A DNA stretch of 64,000 bases from Streptomyces sp. L2 (GTDB taxonomy: Bacteria > Actinomycetota > Actinomycetes > Streptomycetales > Streptomycetaceae): NCBI RefSeq assembly GCF_004124325.1, contig NZ_QBDT01000001.1, positions 7,316,001-7,380,000 of the forward strand. Reading direction: 5' to 3'. The translations under genes were made by a program, and so were the position numbers. Of this stretch, positions 34,791 through 43,033 are shown piece by piece; within the stretch, counting starts at the first letter, position 1; the number at the start of each line of letters is the position of its first letter. Under the pieces are notes generated by a model, which saw only the letters and a list, made by a program, of their open reading frames with translations, did no database searches and was not told the DNA's origin.

Positions 34791-34923
34791 GGACCGGCGC
34801 CCACGGCGGTGTGAGCCGTCGCACGCCGTGGGCGAACACGCGTGGGGACTGCGCGGCCCGGCTCGGGGTACGAGGACTGGTGCAACAGCCACCGGCCGGA
34901 CCGGGCTTCCGAGAGAGAAACGC

Positions 34924-35400
34924 ATGACCGACGACGTGAGCGGGGCAGTGATACCGACTGGCTTCGACATGCCCGTGGAACCCCTGCGCCGCGCGACGCA
35001 CTACACCGGCGACCCCGGCTGCATCGCCGAGGCGCGGGCCTTCGCCGCACAGTTCCTGGAGCAGCTGAGGACCGAGTGGTGCGCGGCCGTCGACGGCCGC
35101 ACCGACGGGGAAGTGCAACTGGTGGTCAGCGAGCTGGTCACCAACGCGGACCGGCACAGCAACGGCCCGTACGTCCTGGAGCTGGAGGGCACGGACAGCG
35201 CGGTCGTCGTCGGCGTCTACGACAGCAGCGCCGCCCTGCCGCACCCGTACCCGAAGGACCCCGAGCGCATCGGCCGGCACGGTCTGGAGATCGTGCACGC
35301 GATCGCCGCGGAGGTCACGGTCGAACGCGTGCCGGTCGGCAAGCGCGTCCGGGCCCGCGTCCGCCTGAGGCCGGACGCGGGCCCGGACGCGACGGGCTGA
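34924..35400 (+). CDS. RsbW-like ATP-binding anti-sigma/regulatory protein
   Basis: A 158-residue GHKL ATPase domain protein: VQLVVSELVTNADRHS is the N box, and VGVYDSSAALPHP with GRHGLEIVHAIA are the degenerate G1/G2 boxes. Streptomyces has dozens of these RsbW/SpoIIAB-like proteins, which bind sigma factors or anti-sigma antagonists. It faces a SigB/F-type sigma factor gene (convergent, 37 bp apart), a possible partner, though not in one operon. ATG 34924 follows GAGAGAG. Confidence 0.85.
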   Translation: MTDDVSGAVIPTGFDMPVEPLRRATHYTGDPGCIAEARAFAAQFLEQLRTEWCAAVDGRTDGEVQLVVSELVTNADRHSNGPYVLELEGTDSAVVVGVYDSSAALPHPYPKDPERIGRHGLEIVHAIAAEVTVERVPVGKRVRARVRLRPDAGPDATG

Positions 35401-35437
35401 ACCGGACGCGAGCCTCGCCCGGCGTCGACGCCCGGCC

Positions 35438-36325
35438 TCAGGCGCAGCCGAGTTCGCCCAGCATCCCCTGCCGCAGCCGGGTGATGATCCGCTTGATCAG
35501 CCGGGAGACGTGCATCTGGGAGCAGCCGAGCTGTTCCCCGATCTCCGCCTGCGTGGCCTCCTCGACGAAGCGCATGTGGATGATCTGCCGGTCGCGTTCG
35601 CTGAGCCCGGCCATCAGCGGGGCCAGCGCGTGGAAGTCCTCCACGAGCCGCAGGCCCTCCTCCTCCACACCGATGAAGTCCGCGAGGACCGCCTCGCCGT
35701 CCTCGGACCCGTCGGCGGTGAGCGCCGCGTCCAGCGAGGCGGAGTTGTACCCGTTCGAGGCGAGCTGGGCCTCGACCACCTCGTCCACCGAGATGTTCAT
35801 CAGCGTGGCCAGCTCCTCGACCGTCGGGTTCCGGTCCAGCCTGCTGGACAGCTCCTCGCGGGCCCGGGCCAGCTCCACCCGCAGTTCCTGCAGCCGCCGG
35901 GGGACGTGCACGGCCCACGTGGTGTCGCGGAAGAACCGCTTGATCTCACCGACGATGTACGGCACGGCGAAGGAGGTGAACTCCACCTCCCGCGACAGCT
36001 CGAACCGGTCGATGGCCTTGATCAGGCCGATCATGCCGGTCTGGACGATGTCCTCCATGTCGTCGCCGCGACCCCGGAACCGTCCGGCCGCGAACCGGAC
36101 CAGGGACATGTTCATCTCAATGAGGGTGTTGCGCGCGTACTGGTACTCGTGCGTGCCCTCCTCCACCTCGGTCAGCCGGCGGAAGAACTGGCGGGACAGC
36201 TCCCGTGCGTCACGCGGGGCGACGGAGGCGGGGTCGGCGATGCCGGGCAGGGTCGCGCCGCCCGTCGCGTCCTCCGCGGTCTTGCCGACGACATCTGCTT
36301 CCGACCGGATCCCGGCGGTGTTCAT
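35438..36325 (-). CDS. RNA polymerase sigma factor, SigB/F/G subfamily
   Basis: A 295-residue stress/development sigma factor. Region 2 (RNTLIEMNMSLVRFAAGRFRGRGDDMEDIVQTGMIGLIKAIDRFELSREVEFTSFAVPYIVGEIKRFFRD), region 3 (RLDRNPTVEELATLMNISVDEV) and region 4 (LSERDRQIIHMRFVEEATQAEIGEQLGCSQMHVSRLIKRIITRLR) are complete. ATG 36325 is supported by GGGAGAGG; the frame is open beyond. Members are controlled by RsbW-like anti-sigma factors, and one such protein is encoded next door. Confidence 0.94.
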   Translation of the reverse strand: MNTAGIRSEADVVGKTAEDATGGATLPGIADPASVAPRDARELSRQFFRRLTEVEEGTHEYQYARNTLIEMNMSLVRFAAGRFRGRGDDMEDIVQTGMIGLIKAIDRFELSREVEFTSFAVPYIVGEIKRFFRDTTWAVHVPRRLQELRVELARAREELSSRLDRNPTVEELATLMNISVDEVVEAQLASNGYNSASLDAALTADGSEDGEAVLADFIGVEEEGLRLVEDFHALAPLMAGLSERDRQIIHMRFVEEATQAEIGEQLGCSQMHVSRLIKRIITRLRQGMLGELGCA

Positions 36326-36595
36326 TACCTCTCCCACGAAAGTCACGGTTCGACAGCGGGCCTCGCGGCCCCTTCGTCCGACCCTCCTGACCGGATTGCA
36401 CGTGTTGCCGCGTGTACCCGGAATCCAGCGGTTCATGCGTGTGCGCTGAGTCGTACACGGGGCGGGTACCCCCGGTGACCCCACGCATGCGCCCGCCGTC
36501 CGCGCCTGGCCGGAATACGCCGCTCCACGGTGATTCCACCGAGAGCGGAACGCCGTACGGCGCCCGCGCCGTCCGGGCGCCCCTAGGGTGAGGGC

Positions 36596-36955
36596 GTGAG
36601 CGACGAAGCGCGAGTGATCCCCCTGCGGCCGGTGACCGCTCCCGAGAGGGAGCCCGGAGCGCGGGGCGAGCCCCTGTGGCGCGATCTGGTCGGTGAGGTC
36701 CTGCGCCGCGAACGCCGGGCCCAGGAGCGGACCCTCAAGGAGGTCGCCGACGAGGCCCGGATCTCCCTGCCCTACCTGTCCGAGATCGAGCGCGGCCGCA
36801 AGGAGGCCTCCTCCGAGGTTCTGGGCGCCGCGGCGCACGCCCTCGGCCTCGGGCTCGGCGACCTGCTGTCCCGCGCCCAGGGCGAGCTGGCGCGGCGGGC
36901 ACGCCGGAACGCCGCACCGCACCGGCCGTACGACGGGCTGTGCATGGCCGCCTGA
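36596..36955 (+). CDS. ClgR/PopR-like XRE-family regulator with C-terminal Ala-Ala
   Basis: A 119-residue HTH regulator. LVGEVLRRERRAQERTLKEVADEARISLPYLSEIERGRKEASSEVLGAAAHALGL closely resembles ClgR and PopR, which activate clpP/lon genes in Streptomyces. The protein ends CMAA; ClgR and PopR also end in two alanines, which target them to the ClpP protease. No clp gene is nearby. Start GTG 36596; GGTGAGGG upstream can be a ribosome site, or TAGGGT (36584-36589) a -10 box of a leaderless transcript. Confidence 0.87.
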   Translation: MSDEARVIPLRPVTAPEREPGARGEPLWRDLVGEVLRRERRAQERTLKEVADEARISLPYLSEIERGRKEASSEVLGAAAHALGLGLGDLLSRAQGELARRARRNAAPHRPYDGLCMAA

Positions 36956-37064
36956 CCGACGGCCCGGAACGCGGGGCCGTTTGGATTGTTTTCCGGGCGC
37001 CGATGAGTTCCGCGGCGCGGACCGGTCGATACAGGTGACCAGGTTCCACGCCCAGGAGGTACTC

Positions 37065-37547
37065 ATGACCACCGACGGATTCACCACGTGTCTCTGGTTC
37101 GACGGCAAGGCGGAGGAGGCCGCGCATTTCTACGTGTCGGTCTTCAAGAACTCCAGCGTCGGCCACGTCACCCACTACACCGACGCCGGCCCCGGCACGA
37201 AGGGTGACGTGCTCACCGTCGAGTTCACCGCGAACGGCCAGAAGTTTGTCGCGCTGAACGGTGGCCCGCAGTTCACCTTCAGCGAGGCGGTCTCCTTCCA
37301 GATCATCTGCGAGGACCAGGAGGAGGTCGACCACTACTGGGCCAAGCTCACCGAGAACGGCGGCGAGGGCGGCCCGTGCGGCTGGCTCAAGGACCGCTAC
37401 GGGCTGTCCTGGCAGGTCGTGCCCCGGCGGCTGATGGAGATGGTGGCCGACGCGGACCAGGAGAAGGCGTCCCGCACCATGAGCGTCATGATGGGCATGG
37501 GCAAGCTCGACATCGCCGCGCTGGAGAAGGCCTACCGGGGCGAGTAG
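37065..37547 (+). CDS. VOC-family protein, PhnB/3-demethylubiquinone methyltransferase-like
   Basis: A 160-residue protein: TTCLWFDGKAEEAAHFYVSVFKNSSVGHVTHYTDAGPG is the signature start of the PhnB-like VOC group, with CGWLKDRYGLSWQVVPRRLMEMV in the second half. Despite the database name, no methyltransferase activity is expected. AGGAGGT precedes ATG 37065. Confidence 0.88.
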   Translation: MTTDGFTTCLWFDGKAEEAAHFYVSVFKNSSVGHVTHYTDAGPGTKGDVLTVEFTANGQKFVALNGGPQFTFSEAVSFQIICEDQEEVDHYWAKLTENGGEGGPCGWLKDRYGLSWQVVPRRLMEMVADADQEKASRTMSVMMGMGKLDIAALEKAYRGE

Positions 37548-37560
37548 TCCGGCACGGGCG

Positions 37561-37607
37561 GCGGCCGCGCCGGGCATCGGATCCGGTCCGGCACCCGGCG
37601 CGGCCGC
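37561..37607. terminator. Bidirectional terminator hairpin
   Basis: GCGGCCGCGCCGGG (37561-37574) and CCCGGCGCGGCCGC (37594-37607) form a perfect 14-bp stem between the convergent VOC gene and the 2-MIB operon. Confidence 0.8.
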
Positions 37608-37622
37608 ACGGCCAGGGGGGCG

Positions 37623-38498
37623 TCAGACCCGGTCGGCCGCGATCAGCAGGTACTGGAAGCTGCCGTTGCGGTAGGCGTCGAGGAAGGTGTCCTCGATGCC
37701 GGTGACCAGATGGTCGGCCTCCTTGCGCAGCTCCCAGTACGGGATCGTCGCGGCGGTCAGATCCTCGACGTGGACCGGGACGAGACGGTTGCGGGCCATC
37801 GCCCGGAAGTACTCCGAGCGCGGGTGGATGTCGCAGATGTAGTGGGCGTTGATCAGCGAGACCTCGCGGGACGCCCGGCCGTAGGTGTCGTTGTAGCAGC
37901 CGGTGATCACCACGTACCGGCCGCCCCGGCGCAGCAGCCGGGCGTGCTCGGCGAAGAGCAGGTCCAGCTCGACGTACATGGTGGACTCGTTGTTCCAGGA
38001 GGCCGCGTACGCGCCCGTCTCGAACCCGGTGTCGAGCATGTTGCGGTGGTGGTAGCGCACCCGGTCGTCGATGCCCCGCACGCGGGCCTGCTCGTTGGCG
38101 AACCCGGCCTGCTTCGCGGAGATCGTGACCCCGTCGGCGTGGCAGCCGTACCGCAGGTGGGCCACGACGCTGCCGCCGCCGCGCCCGCACCCGGCGTCGA
38201 AGACCCGGTCGGTGGGGGAGAGCGGTCCGAGCCGGCCGGCGAGCAGTTCGGCCTGGGCCTGCTCCAGACGGTGCAGTTCGGCGGTGACGAGCTGTCGGCG
38301 CCGCTCCGGGTCGGCCTCCTCCAGCACCGACCGGTCGGCGTCACCGATGCCGTAGTGATGGTGGTACAGGTCGTCGATCCTGCCGAGCTCGAGGTTGACC
38401 GGGTTCTCCTCGGCGTTCCAGTAGTCCGCGACGCGGGTCTGGTACGTGGACTGGGCCGGGATCGGGGCCGGCGCCGTCCGGGTGGGGGCGGTGGTCAA
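37623..38498 (-). CDS. Geranyl diphosphate 2-C-methyltransferase
   Basis: A 291-residue SAM-dependent enzyme that methylates geranyl diphosphate at C2, the first committed step to the earthy odorant 2-methylisoborneol. YQTRVADYWNAEENPVNLELGRIDDLYHHHYGIG, the SAM loop FDAGCGRGGGS (100-110), SWNNESTMYV and the C-terminus GSFQYLLIAADRV match S. coelicolor SCO7701 as remembered. The start is TTG 38498, giving MTTAPTRTAP, with AGGAGG about 8 bases upstream; ATG 38534 would place that ribosome site inside the gene. Last gene of the encapsulin-2-MIB operon. Confidence 0.93.
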   Translation of the reverse strand: MTTAPTRTAPAPIPAQSTYQTRVADYWNAEENPVNLELGRIDDLYHHHYGIGDADRSVLEEADPERRRQLVTAELHRLEQAQAELLAGRLGPLSPTDRVFDAGCGRGGGSVVAHLRYGCHADGVTISAKQAGFANEQARVRGIDDRVRYHHRNMLDTGFETGAYAASWNNESTMYVELDLLFAEHARLLRRGGRYVVITGCYNDTYGRASREVSLINAHYICDIHPRSEYFRAMARNRLVPVHVEDLTAATIPYWELRKEADHLVTGIEDTFLDAYRNGSFQYLLIAADRV

Positions 38499-38547
38499 CG
38501 GTGGTTCCTCCTGGCGTGTATGACGGCATTTCATGGGCGTGACGGCT

Positions 38548-39588
38548 TCACCAGTAGTCGGGCAGGTGGTAGCGGTGGGTGTTGGTGGCGTGCCACTCGT
38601 GGTTGCCGGAGACCCAGGCGGCGAGCCCCTGGGCGTAGCGCTCCACCAGGGGCGAGGTGGCGGACAGCAGCGCCGCCTCCTCCTCGAAGGCCTCCATGAT
38701 CCGGTTGTGGATCTCGACGGATCTCAGATAGGCGGCCTTCAGCCCGCAGCGGTCGTTCGCGGCGACGACCTGCGGGAGATTGAGGTGGGTGGGGTCGTTG
38801 GCCAGCTCCTTGGTGAAGGAGTACAGGTCGTTGACGATGGTCGTGGCGTTGCAGGCCAGCGCGGTGATCCGCTGGATCTCGGGGCGGGCGTAGACCTGCT
38901 CGGGCAGTTCGTAGCCGTCCACCGCGTCGACGATCGACAGACAGGGCCGGAAGTTGTTGAACTGCCGCATCACCAGGTACTCCCACACCTGGGGCCGGTG
39001 CCGGGTCTCTGACCAGGCGGCCTCGGCCAGGTAGCCGAGGTGCAGCCGTGCCACGTCGTGCACGAACCGGTCGGTCTGGCTGGGCGTGGCGAGGACGGCG
39101 AAGTCCTTCAGCGCGAAGTGGTAGGAGCGCAGCGGACCGTCGGCCCGCATGCCGTGCCGCCACTCCTCCTCCAGCTCCGGGATGCCGTGGTACGGGTCGA
39201 GGGCCGACTGGGCGAGGATCAGCCGCCCGCCGAGGCCCCTCGCGGAGCCGCCGCGGTCCTCGCAGTAGCAGTCGTCGACGATGTTCTCGGCGAGCAGCAG
39301 CTTGCCGGCGACCGTGAGGCGTTCCAGGTCGGCGGCCCCCGGGTGCTGGAGCACCACGGCCCGGCCGAACTGGAAGCCGGTGAAGTCGCCCAGCCAGGCC
39401 GCCGGGAACAGGTCGAGCCGGCGGGCCCAGTCCTCCACCCGGCGGTCGACCTCGGCGACCTTCTCGGGATCGGCGGGCACGGCCGGCCGGTACAGCAGGC
39501 CGGGGATCGCCCCGGTGCGCCGGGCCCGAAGGCTGTGCGCCAGGTTCGGGGGGCCGGGCAGACGGTAGGCGGCGGTGGATGCGTTCAT
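38548..39588 (-). CDS. 2-Methylisoborneol synthase (terpene cyclase), short N-terminus
   Basis: A 346-residue class I terpene cyclase that turns 2-methyl-GPP into 2-methylisoborneol. Metal motifs are AENIVDDCYCED (Asp105-Asp111) and NDLYSFTKE (Asn253, Ser257, Glu261); FNNFRPC and GNHEWHATNTHRY are family marks. It is about 90 residues shorter than S. coelicolor SCO7700 (about 440): the long Pro/Gly-rich disordered N-terminus is nearly absent, leaving MNASTAAYRLPGPPNLAHSLRARR before the fold. No other in-frame start is available between the encapsulin stop at 39605 and ATG 39588. The gene follows the shell gene by 16 bp. Confidence 0.93.
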   Translation of the reverse strand: MNASTAAYRLPGPPNLAHSLRARRTGAIPGLLYRPAVPADPEKVAEVDRRVEDWARRLDLFPAAWLGDFTGFQFGRAVVLQHPGAADLERLTVAGKLLLAENIVDDCYCEDRGGSARGLGGRLILAQSALDPYHGIPELEEEWRHGMRADGPLRSYHFALKDFAVLATPSQTDRFVHDVARLHLGYLAEAAWSETRHRPQVWEYLVMRQFNNFRPCLSIVDAVDGYELPEQVYARPEIQRITALACNATTIVNDLYSFTKELANDPTHLNLPQVVAANDRCGLKAAYLRSVEIHNRIMEAFEEEAALLSATSPLVERYAQGLAAWVSGNHEWHATNTHRYHLPDYW

Positions 39589-39604
39589 GACGTGCTCCGG
39601 GCCC

Positions 39605-41047
39605 TCACTCGGCCGTCCGGCCGATCTGGACGTTCTCCAGGATCCCCGCCGCGTCCGGCACGAGGATCGCCAGCGAGTAGTAGGCCGTGACGAGGTAGTT
39701 GATGATCGCGGCGGAGTCGATGCCCATGAAGCGGACGTTCAGTCCGGGCTGGTGCTCCTCCGGGATGCCGGTCTGGTAGAGGCCGACGACACCCTGGTCG
39801 GCCTCGCCGGTGCGCAGCGCGATGATGCTGCTGGTGTGGTCGCCGGCGACCGGGATCTTGCTGCACGGGAAGATCGGCACCCCGCGCCAGGCGGGCACCT
39901 CGTGCCCGTCGACGCTGGTGGTGCCGGGTACCAGTCCGCGCCGGTTGCACTGCCGGAAGAAGGCGGCGATCGCCTTCGGGTGGGCGAGGAACACCCGGGT
40001 CTTGCGGCGCATCGACAGCAGTTCGTCCATGTCGTCCGGGGTGGGCGGGCCGGTGAAGGTGCTGATCCGCTGCCCGTAGTCCACGTTGTGCAGCAGCCCG
40101 AACTCCCGGTTGTTGACCAGCTCCCACTCCTGGCGCTCGCGGATCTCCTCGATGGTCAGCCGCAGCTGCTGGGCGGTCTGGTCCATCGGGTCGTTGTAGA
40201 GGTCGGCGACCCGGGTGTGGACGCGCAGCACGGTCTGGGTCAGGGACAACTCGTACTCGCGCGGCGCGAGTTCGTAGTCGACGAAGCCGCCGGGCAGGGT
40301 CTGTTCGCCGACGTGCCCGGCCTGCACCGGGACGTCGGCCTCGCCCTTGCGGTTCATCGGCCGGTGCTGCCGCTCGACGTACGCCTCCAGATGGGCCGCG
40401 AGCGAGGGCACCCGGTCGGTGAACTCCTCGACCACGGCCCAGGGCAGCGCGAGCACCACGCAGGCGGTCTCGGCGCGGACCGAGGTCAGCCACAGCGGGT
40501 CGGTCTGGCCGACCGCCTCGTCGCCCATCTGGTCGCCGTCGGAGACGACCCCGATGATCTCCTCGTCGCCGTACTTGCCGCTGGTGAACCGGGTGAACCG
40601 GCCGTGCACGACCAGATAGGCCTCCGTGACGGGCTGCCCGGCCTCGAACAGCACCTGCCCGGCGCGGATCTCCCGGGACCGGAACCGGCCGGCGATCTCC
40701 CGCAGCACGTCCAGGTCGTCGTAGCCGCGCAGGATCGTCAGCTCGGTCAGCGTCTCGGGGATGACCCGGATGTCGTCGGCCCCGTTCTGCTCGAAGTGCA
40801 CTCGGCCGCGCCCGGTACGCAGCTGGAGGCGCCGGTTGACCCGGTAGGCGCCGCCCTTGACGTCCACCCACGGCAGCGACTTCAGCAGCCATCGCGAGGT
40901 GATGGCCTGCATCTGGGGTTCGGACTTGGTCGTGGTGGTGAGCTGACGTGCCGCCCGGGTGCTGAGACTGGTGAGCGAGCCGTCGGCGGCCGGGTCGGGG
41001 GCGGGTTCGTCGAGGGCGGAACCGGTGGCACTGTCCGGTGTGGACAC
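39605..41047 (-). CDS. Family 2B encapsulin shell protein with cyclic-nucleotide-binding domain (EshA-like)
   Basis: A 480-residue HK97-fold shell protein. A cNMP-binding-like domain is inserted at about 108-225 ([35 protein letters not shown]), flanked by encapsulin segments ([25 protein letters not shown] before it; [49 protein letters not shown] and IFPCSKIPV after it). Family 2B shells assemble into cages and are encoded with terpene cyclases; 2-MIB synthase has been reported as their cargo. Start GTG 41047 has AAGGAGG. First gene of the operon. Confidence 0.93.
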   Translation of the reverse strand: MSTPDSATGSALDEPAPDPAADGSLTSLSTRAARQLTTTTKSEPQMQAITSRWLLKSLPWVDVKGGAYRVNRRLQLRTGRGRVHFEQNGADDIRVIPETLTELTILRGYDDLDVLREIAGRFRSREIRAGQVLFEAGQPVTEAYLVVHGRFTRFTSGKYGDEEIIGVVSDGDQMGDEAVGQTDPLWLTSVRAETACVVLALPWAVVEEFTDRVPSLAAHLEAYVERQHRPMNRKGEADVPVQAGHVGEQTLPGGFVDYELAPREYELSLTQTVLRVHTRVADLYNDPMDQTAQQLRLTIEEIRERQEWELVNNREFGLLHNVDYGQRISTFTGPPTPDDMDELLSMRRKTRVFLAHPKAIAAFFRQCNRRGLVPGTTSVDGHEVPAWRGVPIFPCSKIPVAGDHTSSIIALRTGEADQGVVGLYQTGIPEEHQPGLNVRFMGIDSAAIINYLVTAYYSLAILVPDAAGILENVQIGRTAE

Positions 41048-41417
41048 ATTCCCTCCTTCTGAGCGGTGAACGAACAGGGGGGACCGGATCGATCGGTGGT
41101 GAGCGTGGTGGGGATGCGCTCGGACCCAAGCCAAACAGTCACGGGAGGCGCCTGGTACGGCGCGAAGGGGGCGGATCCGCCCCCCGGAGTCGTAAACAGG
41201 TCGGACGAGGCGCGGCGCACGCGGCCGCACGCCCGGGCGCCGGTGCGGTGCTCCCGCGAGCCGGGACGATCAAGGGCGGCGAGGGATTGGATCACCGGGC
41301 GCGAGGGGACACGGCACGCCCGCCGCCCGCGGGACCCCGGCTCGGCGCGCGGGCCGGCGGCCGGGTGGCTAGCGTGAGGTCCGGGGACACATCCGGACCG
41401 AGCGAGAGGGCCCGACC
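41048..41417. other. Divergent promoter region, encapsulin operon / VOC gene
   Basis: 370 bp without a gene. It contains the 18-bp GC palindrome at 41167-41184. No convincing -35/-10 pair was found for either gene, which fits developmental sigma factor control of 2-MIB. Confidence 0.4.
41167..41184. promoter_or_regulatory. 18-bp perfect GC palindrome upstream of the encapsulin operon
   Basis: GGGGGCGGATCCGCCCCC is perfectly symmetric, about 120 bp upstream of the encapsulin start. It could be an operator or a structured leader element. Confidence 0.35.
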
Positions 41418-42212
41418 ATGGCCGTGCAACCCGAGGGAACGCCCTGCTGGGCCGATGCGATGTTCAGCGACGTCGAGGGAGCCAAGAGGTTCTACGGCGA
41501 CGTCCTCGGCTGGACCTTCGGCGACTCGTCGTCGGAGTACGGCAACTACACGCAGGCGTACGCGAACGGCAAGGCGGTGGCCGCCGTGGTGCCGCCCATG
41601 CCCGGCCAGGAGGGCCAGTCGCAGTGGTGCCTGTACTTCGCCTCGCCGGACGCGGCGGCGACCGCCGACAAGGTCCGCGCCAACGGCGGCGAGGTGCTGA
41701 TGGAGCCGATGCGGGTCGGTGACTTCGGCACCATGTGCCTGGCGCGCGAGCCCAGTGGCGCGGTGTTCGGCGTGTGGCAGGCGGGCGTGCACGAGGGCTT
41801 CGAGGCGACAGCGACCCCCGGCGCCTACTGCTGGGCGGAGGTGTTCACCCGCGAGCCCGAGAAGGCCGACGGCTTCCTGGCCGCCGTCTTCCCGTACCGG
41901 ATGAAGGAGATCGAGGACGAGGCGGTCGACTTCCGGATGTTCGACATCGGCGAGGACACCGTCCTCGGCCGGATGCGGATGACCGACGACTTCCCGCCCG
42001 AGGTGCCCTCCTACATCAACGTCTACTTCACCGTGGACGACTGCGACGCCGCCGTCGCCCGCGCCGGCGAGCTGGGCGGCGTGCTCCGCTTCGGCCCGAT
42101 GAGCAGCCCCTTCGGGCGGTTCGCGGCGCTCAGCGACCCGCAGGGAGCCAACTTCTCGGTGATCGACATCACGACCACCGAGGGCGAGATGCCGAAGATC
42201 AAGGACGCCTGA
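41418..42212 (+). CDS. Tandem VOC-domain protein (Cfp30B-like)
   Basis: A 264-residue protein made of two VOC units, about 8-125 (PCWADAMFSDVEGAKRFYGDVLGWTF) and 135-255 (GAYCWAEVFTREPEKADGFLAAVFPYRM, then INVYFTVDDCDAAVARAGELGG). It resembles mycobacterial Cfp30B and many Streptomyces hydroxylase-labelled VOC proteins of unknown reaction. ATG 41418 starts MAVQPEGTPCW. Its last codons are part of a 17-bp tandem duplication. Confidence 0.88.
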   Translation: MAVQPEGTPCWADAMFSDVEGAKRFYGDVLGWTFGDSSSEYGNYTQAYANGKAVAAVVPPMPGQEGQSQWCLYFASPDAAATADKVRANGGEVLMEPMRVGDFGTMCLAREPSGAVFGVWQAGVHEGFEATATPGAYCWAEVFTREPEKADGFLAAVFPYRMKEIEDEAVDFRMFDIGEDTVLGRMRMTDDFPPEVPSYINVYFTVDDCDAAVARAGELGGVLRFGPMSSPFGRFAALSDPQGANFSVIDITTTEGEMPKIKDA

Positions 42213-42269
42213 GCCCGCTGGACGCCTGAGCCCGTCCGGACGGAGGGTCCGCCCGGACGGAGGGTCCGC
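42203..42269. repeat. Two adjoining 17-bp tandem duplications
   Basis: GGACGCCTGAGCCCGCT (42203) is repeated from 42220 with the last base or two changed, and includes the VOC stop codon. It is followed at once by CCGGACGGAGGGTCCGC at 42236 and 42253. Together they fill the gap up to the RNase H gene. Confidence 0.8.
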
Positions 42270-42292
42270 GCGGTCATGGCATGATCGGGCGC

Positions 42293-42985
42293 ATGCGTGA
42301 ACGTGTGGTGGCCGCGTGCGACGGGGCTTCGAAGGGAAACCCCGGACCGGCCGGATGGGCATGGGTGGTCTCCGGCGACGACGAGCGGACCCCGGCCCGC
42401 TGGGAGGCCGGCCCGCTCGGCCGGGCCACGAACAACGTCGCCGAACTGACGGCGCTGGAGCAGTTGCTCACCGCCGTCGACGCGGACGTGCCGCTGGAGA
42501 TCCGGATGGACTCCCAGTACGCGATGAAGGCCGTCACCGCGTGGCTGCCCGGCTGGAAGCGCAACGGCTGGAAGACCTCCGCCGGGAAGCCGGTCGCCAA
42601 CCAGGACCTGGTGGTCCGCATCGACGCCCTGCTGGACGGCCGGTCCGTCGAGTTCCGCTACGTCCCCGCCCACCAGGTCGACGGCGACCCGCTGAACGAC
42701 TTCGCCGACCGCGCCGCCAGCCGGGCCGCCACCGTGCAGGAGGCGGCCGGCAGCGCGCTGGGCTCCCCGGAGCCGCCGGCCTCGCCCGACATCCCGGCCC
42801 GGGCGCCGCGCGCGAAGTCGCCCCGCCGCGGTGGGACGTCCGGCGGGTCGGGCGGGTCGTCCCGCACCATCAAGGCCAAGTTCCCCGGCCGCTGCCTGTG
42901 CGGCCGGGGGTACGCGGCCGGCGAGTCCATCGCCAAGAACGCGCAGGGCTGGGGCCACCCGGAGTGCCGCGGCGCCGACGCCTGA
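42293..42985 (+). CDS. RNase HI with C-terminal zinc-finger-like tail
   Basis: A 230-residue protein. Residues 1-145 are an RNase HI domain that degrades RNA in RNA-DNA hybrids: Asp10 (ACDGASKGNPGPAG), Glu51 (NNVAELTALE), Asp73 (MDSQYAMK) and Asp139 (FADR) are all present. A Pro/Gly/Ser linker (150-192) leads to a basic tail KFPGRCLCGRGYAAGESIAKNAQGWGHPEC with Cys201, Cys203, His222 and Cys225, a possible CxC-HxxC zinc knuckle for nucleic acid binding. ATG 42293 is chosen; ATG 42281 is also in frame and neither has a good ribosome site. Confidence 0.88.
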   Translation: MRERVVAACDGASKGNPGPAGWAWVVSGDDERTPARWEAGPLGRATNNVAELTALEQLLTAVDADVPLEIRMDSQYAMKAVTAWLPGWKRNGWKTSAGKPVANQDLVVRIDALLDGRSVEFRYVPAHQVDGDPLNDFADRAASRAATVQEAAGSALGSPEPPASPDIPARAPRAKSPRRGGTSGGSGGSSRTIKAKFPGRCLCGRGYAAGESIAKNAQGWGHPECRGADA

Positions 42986-43033
42986 TCAGTCGTCGGCGAC
43001 ATCAGCCGTCGGCGAAGACACCCGAGGTCGGCA

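Noticed and set aside
34427..35050. Minus-strand ORF with a long Asp/Glu run
   Set aside because: It is the antisense of the poly-serine codons of the DUF6777 gene and overlaps the ATPase gene; no start signal.
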